NCBI GenBank assembly: GCA_030704765.1
Contig: JAUYDD010000027.1
Location: 1 to 13,215, forward strand
Reading direction: 5' to 3'
From: Nanobdellota archaeon
GTDB lineage: Archaea; Nanobdellota; Nanobdellia; Pacearchaeales; GW2011-AR1
DNA length: 13,215 nucleotides
Numbering within the stretch: the stretch's first letter is position 1; each line of letters begins with the position of its first letter. Of the stretch, positions 6,286 to 12,781 are shown one piece after another. A model generated the notes under the pieces. That model was not told the origin of the DNA. It saw only the letters and a program-made list of their open reading frames with translations, and did no database searches. Position numbers and translations under genes: made by a program.

Positions 6286-7337
6286 AAGCAGAAGAAAAAC
6301 TTTTATTAAAACCAGAAGATTTCAAGCCATATTTTCCTAATTGGAAAATAGAAGGCATATTTAATCCTGGTGCTATCAGGCAAAGGGATGGTAAAATTAT
6401 CCTTTTTGTTAGAGTTGCTGAAAGATTTATTTCTGATAATTTTTTAGAATATCCTGTTGCAGTTCCTGGAAAGGAATTCAGATTCAAGATTGAAAAGGTT
6501 GATTCTAAAGATTTTTTAAAACAAGATGGGAATATGTTATTAAGAAAAGACCATACTTATAGATTATCAAACATTTCTCATTTTAGAAAGGTTATTATGG
6601 ATAAAAATGGTTTTGATATTTTAAAAATAGATCAAGAGCCTTGTTTTTATCCAACAGAGAGTTACGAAGAATTTGGAGTTGAAGATTCAAGGATTGTTAA
6701 AATTGGAAAGAAATATTTAATGAGTTATGTTTCAGTTTCTCAAATAGGTATAACAGGATCAATTGCTATTTCAAATAACTTAATAAAATGGAAAAAATTA
6801 GGGATTATATTTTCACATGAAAACAAAGATTGTGTTTTGTTTCCTGAAAAAATAAAAGGAGAATATGCTGCATTAACAAGGCCTGTTGGAAGCTTTAATT
6901 TTGAAAATCCTTCTGTGTGGATAACATATTCTAAAGATTTAAAGGAATGGGGTAAATCAAAAGAATTGTTTTCTCCAAGAGAAAATTCTTGGGAAGAAAA
7001 AAGAATTGGCTCTGGATGCCCCCCAATGAAAACAAAAAAAGGATGGTTATTATTATATCACGGAGCCAGAGATAAAATCTATTCAGCTGGAGCTATATTA
7101 TTAGATTTAAAAAATCCAGAAAAAATTCTTGCTAGAAGCCCTAAAGATAAACCTTTATTTTTTCCTAATAAGGATTATGAAAAATCAGGATATGTAAATA
7201 ATGTGATTTTTCCAACTGGAATAGTTGAGAATTTGGATAAAAAATCTGTTTTAATATATTCTGGTGCAGGAGATAAATACATTTGTGTAAAAAAAGTTTT
7301 AATCAAGGATATTTTGGAGAGTATGGAGAAAATATAA
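6282..7337 (+). CDS. GH130-type glycoside phosphorylase (beta-mannoside phosphorylase-like)
   Basis: GH130 enzymes phosphorolyse beta-mannosides to mannose 1-phosphate. This 351-residue cytoplasmic protein has the five-bladed propeller signatures: IFNPGAIRQRDGKIILFVRVAER near 26-48, GVEDSRI (132-138) with Asp135 matching the catalytic acid of the EDPRI motif, KWKKLG after a blade turn, FPEK (187-190), LTRP with Arg200, SGCPPMKTKKGWLLLYHGARD with His260, and NVIFPTG near the C terminus. Arg200 and His260 match positions that bind phosphate in phosphorylase members, so phosphorolysis rather than hydrolysis is favoured. That mapping is from memory. Substrate (mannosyl-glucose, manno-oligosaccharide or mannosyl-GlcNAc) cannot be told. 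It is the first main gene of a tight operon: the next starts 2 nt after its stop. The neighbouring GlcN6P deaminase makes an amino-sugar-containing substrate attractive. Confidence 0.88.
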   Translation: MKAEEKLLLKPEDFKPYFPNWKIEGIFNPGAIRQRDGKIILFVRVAERFISDNFLEYPVAVPGKEFRFKIEKVDSKDFLKQDGNMLLRKDHTYRLSNISHFRKVIMDKNGFDILKIDQEPCFYPTESYEEFGVEDSRIVKIGKKYLMSYVSVSQIGITGSIAISNNLIKWKKLGIIFSHENKDCVLFPEKIKGEYAALTRPVGSFNFENPSVWITYSKDLKEWGKSKELFSPRENSWEEKRIGSGCPPMKTKKGWLLLYHGARDKIYSAGAILLDLKNPEKILARSPKDKPLFFPNKDYEKSGYVNNVIFPTGIVENLDKKSVLIYSGAGDKYICVKKVLIKDILESMEKI

Positions 7338-7338
7338 A

Positions 7339-7794
7339 ATGGAAGACTGTGCATTTTGTAAAATTGTTAAAGGAGAATTACCTTGTTATAAGATTTGGGA
7401 GGATAAAAATCATCTTGCTTTTTTATCTAGAAACCCTAATACAGAAGGATTTTCTGTTGTTATAACAAAAAATCATTATTCAAGTTATGCATTTGACTTG
7501 CCAGACAATATAATAAAAGAATTAATAATTGCAGTTAAAAAAGTAGCTAAATTAATTGACTCTAATCTAGAAGATGTTGGAAGGACAGGCATGATATTTG
7601 AGGGTTTTGGTGTAGACCATATCCACGCAAAATTATTTCCTATGCATGGAACAAAATTCAAGGAATGGAAGCCAATAAAGTCAAATGTAGATAAATATTT
7701 TGAAAAATATGAAGGTTATATATCTAGCCATGACTATAAACCTGCAGATGAAGATAAATTAAAAGAAACTGCTAAAAAAATAAGAGGTGAATAA
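7339..7794 (+). CDS. HIT-family protein (nucleotide hydrolase/transferase)
   Basis: HIT proteins act on the alpha phosphate of nucleoside derivatives through a histidine nucleophile. In this 151-residue protein the N terminus has the zinc-ligand pair C4-x2-C7 of Hint-like members (CAFCKIVKGELP), the core has FLSRNPNTEGFSVVITKNHY, and the signature is DHIHAKLFPMH with His94, His96 (nucleophile position) and Lys98 where the third histidine normally lies. The C-terminal about 45 residues are an extension rich in Lys, Tyr and Asp. It lies 1 nt after GH130 and directly abuts NagB (TAA then ATG), so it is in the sugar operon. A nucleotide-sugar or sugar-phosphate role is possible but inferred from context only. 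Confidence 0.88.
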   Translation: MEDCAFCKIVKGELPCYKIWEDKNHLAFLSRNPNTEGFSVVITKNHYSSYAFDLPDNIIKELIIAVKKVAKLIDSNLEDVGRTGMIFEGFGVDHIHAKLFPMHGTKFKEWKPIKSNVDKYFEKYEGYISSHDYKPADEDKLKETAKKIRGE

Positions 7795-8520
7795 ATGCTA
7801 ATAATAGAAACAAGTAATTATACTGAATTATCAAAAAGAGCTGCAAACCTTGTTATTGATGAAATCAGTAAAAAACCTAATTTGAGGATTTGCTTTGCAA
7901 CTGGAAAAACTCCTTTTGGAATGTATGAAGAATTAATAAAAACATATAAGAAAAAAAAAGTTGATTTTTCTAAAATAATAAGTTTTAATCTAGATGAATA
8001 TTTAGGAATAAAAAAAGAGAATAAAAACAGTTATTTTTATTATATGCATGAGAATTTTTTTAATCACATAAATATAAATAAAAAAAATATAAATTTATTA
8101 GACAGTGAAACAAAAGATTCAAAAAAAGAATGTTTGCTTTATGAAAGAAAAATCAAGGAAAAACCAATTGACTTGATGATTTTAGGTGTTGGTGTAAATG
8201 GCCATATAGGTTTTAATGAACCATTTAGTAGTTTTAATTCAAAAACAAGAGTTATTGAGCTTAGTGATGAAACAATTAAAAGAAATTCTAAATATTTTAG
8301 AAATATTCAAAATGTTCCTAAAAAAGCAATAACAATTGGAATTGGAACTGTTTTAAATTCGAAAAAAATAATCTTGCTTGCCTCTGGAAAAGACAAATCT
8401 GAAGCAATAAAAAAATTAATTAAAACAAAACCTGACAAATCTTGTCCTGTGACTGCTTTACGAAAGCATGATAATTTGATTGTTATTTTACATAAAGAAG
8501 CTGGGAGAATCATAAGATAG
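7795..8520 (+). CDS. nagB: glucosamine-6-phosphate deaminase
   Basis: Converts glucosamine 6-phosphate to fructose 6-phosphate and ammonia, feeding amino sugars into glycolysis. It has 241 residues, the length of Bacillus-type NagB. ATGKTPFGMYEEL (35-47) forms the phosphate-binding loop, SFNLDEYLG (63-71) holds Asp67 (general base), and GVGVNGHIGFNEP (131-143) holds His137 and Glu142, so the catalytic set is complete. The N-G-H form is that of the short bacterial-type enzymes, not the E. coli allosteric type. ASGKDKSEAIKKL and CPVTALRKH near the C terminus are also typical. Its start abuts the HIT stop codon. No AgaS/NagA-type gene is in view to make its substrate. Confidence 0.95.
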   Translation: MLIIETSNYTELSKRAANLVIDEISKKPNLRICFATGKTPFGMYEELIKTYKKKKVDFSKIISFNLDEYLGIKKENKNSYFYYMHENFFNHININKKNINLLDSETKDSKKECLLYERKIKEKPIDLMILGVGVNGHIGFNEPFSSFNSKTRVIELSDETIKRNSKYFRNIQNVPKKAITIGIGTVLNSKKIILLASGKDKSEAIKKLIKTKPDKSCPVTALRKHDNLIVILHKEAGRIIR

Positions 8521-8530
8521 ATTTATAATG
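8521..8530 (+). promoter_or_regulatory. TATA-like box before the (alpha/alpha)6 glycosidase
   Basis: ATTTATAATG lies 21-30 nt before the ATG at 8551, suitable for a leaderless transcript. A second AT stretch (TTTTTTTATATATT) is closer to the start. This would let the glycosidase be expressed apart from the operon in front of it. Confidence 0.4.
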
Positions 8531-8550
8531 TAAATTTTTTTATATATTGC

Positions 8551-9696
8551 ATGAAAAAAGAGAAAAAGAAAAAAGAAGTAAAATCTCATCATGATATTTT
8601 ACATGATTGCTACGAAGCTGCTAAAAAATGCATTCATAAATGTTCTACTCCTCATGGAATATATGCATCAGGAGGGCCTAATGGTTATAATGCTGTTTGG
8701 GCAAGAGACTCTATGATAACAAGCTTAGGAGCAAGCCTTTGTTCTAATGAATTCAAAGAAGTTTTTGAAAATAGTATAATAACTCTTGGAGACCATCAAT
8801 CAAAAAATGGGCAGATACCTAATTGTGTTGATAAATGGGAAGAAAGAAGTCCTCATGTAGATTATAAATCTGTTGATTCTACTATGTGGTATATAATCGG
8901 CAATCATGCATTTAAAGAGAGATTTAATGATGATAGATTATTAATTGCAAATAAAAAATTAATTGATATAGCTTTATTTTGGCTTGCTTGCCAAGATACA
9001 GGAGAAGTTGGAATGATAACACAATTACCAACATCAGATTGGCAAGATGCTTTTCCCCATAGATATGGTTATACAATAAATTCCCAAGCACTCTATTATA
9101 AGGTTTTGACTCTGGTTGGTAATCTTGAAGCAGCTGAAAAACTGAAATGTATGGTGAATGATGACAAAGATGATTCGCTTTGGAATGGAAATTTTTATTT
9201 ACCTTATAGATGGAAGAATCATGGAAAATATAAGGAAATAGGAGATTGGTTTGATTCACTTGGGAACATTCTTGCTATTTTGTTTGGACTTGCTGATGAA
9301 GAAAAAAGCAAAAAGATACTTGATTATATTAAAAAGAAAAACATTGCAAAACCCTCTGCAATAAGGGACATTTATCCTCCTATTGATAAAAACAGCAAAT
9401 ATTGGCAGGATTATTATCTAGATTGTATGGCAGGAATTCCTAATCAATATTCTAATGGGGGAATATGGGGATATATTGGTTGTTTTTATGCCTTAGCATT
9501 GATAAAATTTGGAAAAATAAAAGAAGCTGAAGAAGAATTAGTCAAAATAGCTAAGAATAATCTTAAATATGGTTTTCCAGAATGGGTGCATCCTAAAACA
9601 GGAAAAGTCTTAGAACTAGATAAACTCCAAGCATGGGAAGCTGGATGTTATATTTTAGCATATGAGAGCTTGAAACAGAAGAAAGTATTGATATAA
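8551..9696 (+). CDS. (alpha/alpha)6-barrel glycosidase, amylo-1,6-glucosidase/GH100-like
   Basis: 381 residues after a Lys-rich start. Landmarks: PHGIYASGGPNGYNAVWARD with Asp53 of the WARDS motif, the usual general-acid site of this barrel class; DYKSVDSTMWYIIG (a DSxxW motif); QLPTSDWQDAFP then INSQALYYKVL; GIPNQYSNGGIWGYIG; PEWVHPKTGKVLELDKLQAWEAGCYILA near the end, with a Glu in the position expected for the second acid. These patterns are shared by glycogen-debranching amylo-alpha-1,6-glucosidase domains and GH100 invertase-like proteins. The protein has only the barrel, without the extra domains of full debranching enzymes. No signal peptide, so a cytoplasmic role on stored or imported glucan or sucrose-like sugar is expected. 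It lies 30 nt after NagB and probably belongs functionally to that cluster. Exact family and substrate are unresolved. Confidence 0.8.
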   Translation: MKKEKKKKEVKSHHDILHDCYEAAKKCIHKCSTPHGIYASGGPNGYNAVWARDSMITSLGASLCSNEFKEVFENSIITLGDHQSKNGQIPNCVDKWEERSPHVDYKSVDSTMWYIIGNHAFKERFNDDRLLIANKKLIDIALFWLACQDTGEVGMITQLPTSDWQDAFPHRYGYTINSQALYYKVLTLVGNLEAAEKLKCMVNDDKDDSLWNGNFYLPYRWKNHGKYKEIGDWFDSLGNILAILFGLADEEKSKKILDYIKKKNIAKPSAIRDIYPPIDKNSKYWQDYYLDCMAGIPNQYSNGGIWGYIGCFYALALIKFGKIKEAEEELVKIAKNNLKYGFPEWVHPKTGKVLELDKLQAWEAGCYILAYESLKQKKVLI

Positions 9697-9708
9697 GAAT
9701 TATAGTGA

Positions 9709-9837
9709 ATGACAAAGATATTTGAGCATATTTTTAATCATTTCCCATCTAGTCCAGGCATAAAGATTGCTCAAAATACAATGTCCTTCCCTATAATAAA
9801 AAAATCACCTCTTTTTTTTGTTGTTGAAGGAGCTTGA
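9709..9837 (+). CDS. possible 42-residue protein or gene remnant
   Basis: ATG at 9709, 12 nt after the glycosidase stop, opens 42 codons (MTKIFEHIFNHFPSSPGIKI, then AQNTMSFPIIKKSPLFFVVE, GA). It ends 9 nt before the convergent zinc-ribbon gene. The composition is protein-like, but there is no ribosome site and no known family. The antisense strand also gives protein-like but interrupted frames, so the strand and reality of any gene here are uncertain. The T8 tract at 9812-9819 lies inside it. Confidence 0.25.
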   Translation: MTKIFEHIFNHFPSSPGIKIAQNTMSFPIIKKSPLFFVVEGA

Positions 9838-9846
9838 AAAAGGCCA

Positions 9847-10191
9847 TTAACAGGCAATAGAAGTCCTGTAATTAAAAACATCCAAAAAGTTCCCACTTAT
9901 TTTTTTTGTTTCATTCAATACTCGCATGGTGTTATCTATTTTTAAGAAAAAACAATAAGAACACAAAGTTGGTTTTTCTCTATGGCATATTATACATCTA
10001 GCATTTTCCCTTAAACTATCTTTTATTTCATTATTATTTCTCTTTTTAATCTCGCACATTATCACTTTTTTATGCTCTTTACTTATATCTGAATCCCTTA
10101 ACCAAAAATTTATCTGCTCTAAATAACAATCTATACATACTGGATTCTCTATTTTTGAAAAACAATTGATGCAGATATTTGATTTGTTCAT
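9847..10191 (-). CDS. double zinc-ribbon protein, 114 residues
   Basis: Two pairs of CxxC knuckles: C7-x2-C10 with C19-x2-C22, and C66-x2-C69 with C77-x2-C80, separated by a charged helical linker that includes a WLRDSDIS segment. Each four-cysteine set should bind one zinc. I chose the ATG at 10191 rather than the upstream one at 10326 because GGGAGG (10198-10203, plus coordinates) lies 6 nt before it, and because the longer form would overlap the end of the TrmB-family gene. The ribosome site sits in a near-perfect dyad (CTCCC-A-GGGAG, 10199-10209). It follows the TrmB gene by 79 nt on the same strand, so the pair may be cotranscribed. Function unknown; nucleic-acid or protein binding is the usual role of such ribbons. 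Confidence 0.75.
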   Translation of the reverse strand: MNKSNICINCFSKIENPVCIDCYLEQINFWLRDSDISKEHKKVIMCEIKKRNNNEIKDSLRENARCIICHREKPTLCSYCFFLKIDNTMRVLNETKKISGNFLDVFNYRTSIAC

Positions 10192-10270
10192 TTTTAACCT
10201 CCCAGGGAGATAATTAGACAAAAAAGTATTATAAAAACAATAGCTGTCTTTTTTTAGACAACTGAATAAA

Positions 10271-11002
10271 TCATTTTTTTGAATTATTCCATAAAATCTC
10301 GAAATATCGATTATAAGTGTCTGCAATTTTTTTACTTTTTATTTTTATAACAGATACTGGATCTGAAAACACAAAAAATATTACAGTATCATCGCAGATG
10401 TTTGTTGGAGCTTCAGCATCGTATTTACCCTCTAAATGCCTAGCTTCTGTATATTTTAATTTGTTCAATAATCTCATCCTATCTTTTGCTTCTTGATTGT
10501 ATATGTGTTTCATAGGTATCTTTTTTTTAATTCTTTTTTTATGAAAATCATCCAAAAATCCAAATCCAGCAAATTCAGATGCATTTCTAGATATCCCATA
10601 TGCATTAATTGGTTTTCCTATATCTAAAAGGTCATAGAAAGAATTCCTCATAGCAAAAATGCCTTTTGTTATAGTCACACTTTCCTTTTCTTCAGAAAGA
10701 TTTGTTAAGTTTTTTAAGTCAGGCAGTATTGATTCTATCTCTTGCTCTTTTTGCATAAGATAGTCTTTAATCCTTTCAGGTGATATTGGATTAAAAAGCT
10801 TCCTTTTTTCCTCAATTATTTCTAATACAAAACTTTTTTCAATAAGGCTTTTTAATGTATCATAGATGTTTGACCTATGAATCTTAGTCCTGTTAGATAT
10901 CTCTGATGCAGAAGAGGTTGAATTCTTCAATAAATCTATATATATTTTAACTTCATTTTCTGTCAAGCCTAATGATTTCAAGGTTTTTAGTATGTGTTCC
11001 AT
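10271..11002 (-). CDS. TrmB-family transcriptional regulator
   Basis: 243 residues with the usual TrmB layout: a winged helix-turn-helix at about 5-75 (LGLTENEVKIYIDLLKN, then SASEISNRTKIHRSNIYDTL as the recognition region), a short coiled coil about 76-103 for dimerisation, and a C-terminal phospholipase-D-like/sensor domain about 110-243 (SVTITKGIFAMRNSFYDLL, KDRMRLLNKLKY, CDDTVIFFVFSDPVSVIKI, NRYFEILW). Characterised TrmB proteins bind sugars and repress or activate sugar uptake and glycolytic genes in archaea. The carbohydrate cluster next door is a plausible target (inference). Its own upstream region holds the first two-hairpin element and a 10-bp inverted repeat. No Shine-Dalgarno precedes the ATG. 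Confidence 0.88.
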   Translation of the reverse strand: MEHILKTLKSLGLTENEVKIYIDLLKNSTSSASEISNRTKIHRSNIYDTLKSLIEKSFVLEIIEEKRKLFNPISPERIKDYLMQKEQEIESILPDLKNLTNLSEEKESVTITKGIFAMRNSFYDLLDIGKPINAYGISRNASEFAGFGFLDDFHKKRIKKKIPMKHIYNQEAKDRMRLLNKLKYTEARHLEGKYDAEAPTNICDDTVIFFVFSDPVSVIKIKSKKIADTYNRYFEILWNNSKK

Positions 11003-11017
11003 GTTGATCGATTACTT

Positions 11018-11149
11018 ATGTCGGAAATTGAAAACCTCATCTTTTAAGATGAGGTAGTTTACCTGCATTCAATTTCCGAGCATCCTAAAAACAAGGGCTT
11101 ATCACAAACCCACACCTTTAGGTGTGGGTGGCCCATTGTTTTTTTGATA
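11018..11149. repeat. two-hairpin element, copy 1
   Basis: Order on the plus strand: 12-bp stem TCGGAAATTGAA (11021-11032) with TTCAATTTCCGA (11068-11079), enclosing hairpin CCTCATCT/AGATGAGG (11035-11054) and a 13-nt unpaired strand. Then come linker GCATCCTAAAA and ACAAGGGC (11091-11098), which pairs with GCCCaTTGT (11131-11139) around hairpin CCCACACC/GGTGTGGG (11109-11128). T7 follows at 11139-11145. The linker and the 3' end are identical to copy 2. It sits between two minus-strand genes and ends about 16 nt before the TrmB start. It could be a leader RNA of that gene, a plus-strand RNA ending at T7, or a small mobile element. Hairpins with CTTTAG-type loops also occur at IS200/IS605 ends. 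Confidence 0.8.
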
Positions 11150-11168
11150 ATCCAAATATTTGTGATAA
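11099..11168. promoter_or_regulatory. 10-bp inverted repeat, possible operator
   Basis: TTATCACAAA (11099-11108) and TTTGTGATAA (11159-11168) are perfect complements 50 bp apart, and they flank the second hairpin of copy 1. The outer half overlaps an AT-rich stretch that could be the TrmB promoter on the minus strand (TTTTATTTATC). Copy 2 lacks the inner half. Confidence 0.35.
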
Positions 11169-11193
11169 ATAAAATTAACTATTTATTTTTTCA

Positions 11194-12684
11194 TTATTTT
11201 AGATTTCTAAAAAATATAGGATTATGCCTATTTTCTACAAATAAATCTTGTTCTCTTATTTGTGCTTCTATTTTTTCTCTTTCTTCATCACTTAACTCTT
11301 CAAATCCTAACCTTTCATAATCAGGATAAACTTTAACATTATGGGAAGAAAAATCAAATCTAGCTGGCCAGTTTAAAGAAGCTCTTACACAATCATGCCA
11401 GCAATGAAGACTATTTCTAGACTTATCTTGATAAGTAGCTATATCTTCTAGAGTAGCGTAGATAGCATCAGCTGTATCAGGATAAGTCTCGGTTTGTTCT
11501 TTTGATTTGCCTGCTTCTTTTTTTAAAGAAGCTTTTAATCCATCAGTCCCTATATATTCAGCATCTTCTCTTAACAATTCCCTTAACTCACTATCTGGCT
11601 CTAGTATTCTTGGACAATATTCTTCTAAAGATTTTCCTCTTATTCTTACACTTTTCAAGTGAGGTAGGTCATCACCATGTTCACCAAAATTAAACATCTC
11701 TATTTCTATTGGAGAAATATCTCTCAATAAAACAGAATGTTCCTTATCATGTTTAGGTAACGCATTATTAACTAAAGCCCTTAAATAAGCTATTATACTT
11801 CTTTGGTGTCTTAATGTATCAGCTGATAAAGAGGTTGTAAAATAAGGATATCTACCATATACTTCTATAGCTAATTTATTATTAGGTCCAGATGGATTAG
11901 TCTGTATTGATACTAAGGACCTTGGATTAATTCTAGCTATAGCTCCAAGAACTGGTTCAATGTTTGGAAGATTATCAAAGAACCATAATTTTCTTTTTGG
12001 CTGATTCTTTAGACTAATAAAATCAAGGTGTTTTCCTGTTGTAATAAACAATACATCTGGTTCAGATGATACTATTGCTTCTAAATCTGTAAAAGTTACT
12101 ATTTCTTTAGCCCCTTCTTTTATACGCATTTTTTTCAATAATTCAGAATAATCTCCAGCATAATTATTTACTATATGTTGAGAAAATAAGGCAATAGAGA
12201 TTATATTTTCATCTGAATAAGCTCTTGAAAGAATATCATTTCCAAGTCTACCTGCACAACCTATTATTCCTATAGAGAGTTTTTGTTTTAATTTTCTTGA
12301 TTTTCTTAGACTCCCTATTACTCCATTCACATTATCTCTATCAATAGGCATTTCAGGCGGTTTATCTAACCAACTATCAATATTTTGATTATAAATCGTT
12401 GCAAGTATAGGATTATCATAGTTTGTGCTCATCATCACTATAGCTGATTCAGGATGCAATTTTGATATTTCATTTGCTAAAAGAGGACCTCCGTTTGGTA
12501 GAGATCTATATCCAATAAAATATACTTGAGGAATCCTGCCTCCGTATTGCCTATATGCTTTCCATTTACCTAAAGAATCAAAATATTTATAATCAAAGCT
12601 TAGGCTATGATTTTCTAAGATTTCTCCAAACCTTCTCCAACAATCTAGTTTGTCGTCTATTATTATTGCTAATGGTTTTACCAT
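11194..12684 (-). CDS. pseudo-receiver fused to malate/lactate dehydrogenase-like enzyme
   Basis: 496 residues. Residues 1-125 have a response-regulator receiver pattern: IIIDD with Asp10-Asp11, beta strand VYFIG ending in Gly58 where the phosphoacceptor Asp should be, IVMMS with Ser86, and WLDKP with Lys108. Residues about 135-485 match the MDH/LDH fold: LSIGIIGCAGRLG with GxxGxxG (142-148), DVLFITTG, TNPSG with Asn263, ADTLRHQR with Asp289 and Arg292 (the D168/R171 pair of LDH), NFGEHGDDLP with His336 (catalytic His195 of LDH), and a C-terminal GFEELSDEEREKIEAQ helix typical of MDH. Catalytic residues therefore look kept; the mobile loop is divergent and substrate is unknown. The start is set by AGAGGAA 6 nt upstream and a TATA box. 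The gene is flanked by both copies of the two-hairpin element. I know of no described receiver-MDH fusion. Confidence 0.85.
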   Translation of the reverse strand: MVKPLAIIIDDKLDCWRRFGEILENHSLSFDYKYFDSLGKWKAYRQYGGRIPQVYFIGYRSLPNGGPLLANEISKLHPESAIVMMSTNYDNPILATIYNQNIDSWLDKPPEMPIDRDNVNGVIGSLRKSRKLKQKLSIGIIGCAGRLGNDILSRAYSDENIISIALFSQHIVNNYAGDYSELLKKMRIKEGAKEIVTFTDLEAIVSSEPDVLFITTGKHLDFISLKNQPKRKLWFFDNLPNIEPVLGAIARINPRSLVSIQTNPSGPNNKLAIEVYGRYPYFTTSLSADTLRHQRSIIAYLRALVNNALPKHDKEHSVLLRDISPIEIEMFNFGEHGDDLPHLKSVRIRGKSLEEYCPRILEPDSELRELLREDAEYIGTDGLKASLKKEAGKSKEQTETYPDTADAIYATLEDIATYQDKSRNSLHCWHDCVRASLNWPARFDFSSHNVKVYPDYERLGFEELSDEEREKIEAQIREQDLFVENRHNPIFFRNLK

Positions 12685-12690
12685 AAAGAA

Positions 12691-12750
12691 TTCCTCTTTT
12701 CAAAACACTTGGATGCTATTGGAACACTGGATTATTATGTTTTATATAGT
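12691..12750 (-). promoter_or_regulatory. TATA box and Shine-Dalgarno of the receiver-MDH gene
   Basis: On the minus strand ACTATATAAAAC (12739-12750) is a strong archaeal TATA box. Transcription should start about 12715-12720, giving a leader of about 35 nt that contains AGAGGAA (12691-12697) 6 nt before the ATG. The box is nearly symmetrical, so it might also serve a plus-strand transcript. Confidence 0.6.
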
Positions 12751-12781
12751 TATGTTTAATTATTATATTTTACCTTTTAAA

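Noticed and set aside
8924..9259. 111-codon minus-strand frame inside the glycosidase gene
   Set aside because: It is antisense to a gene with clear motifs and has no start signals of its own.
10192..10326. Upstream ATG extension of the zinc-ribbon protein (159 residues)
   Set aside because: It overlaps the end of the TrmB-family gene, and the internal ATG at 10191 has an ideal GGGAGG ribosome site; the extra residues do not look conserved.
11060..11136. 25-codon minus-strand frame in copy 1 (MGHPHLKVWVCDKPLFLGCS, then EIECR)
   Set aside because: The matching frame in copy 2 is broken by an in-frame TAA after about 11 codons, while the stems keep compensatory pairing, so structure rather than coding explains conservation.
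11021..11149. CRISPR-type repeat, because GGAAATTGAAA resembles some archaeal repeat ends
   Set aside because: There is no series of regularly spaced repeats and no cas gene; the two copies are 2 kb apart and 130-160 nt long.
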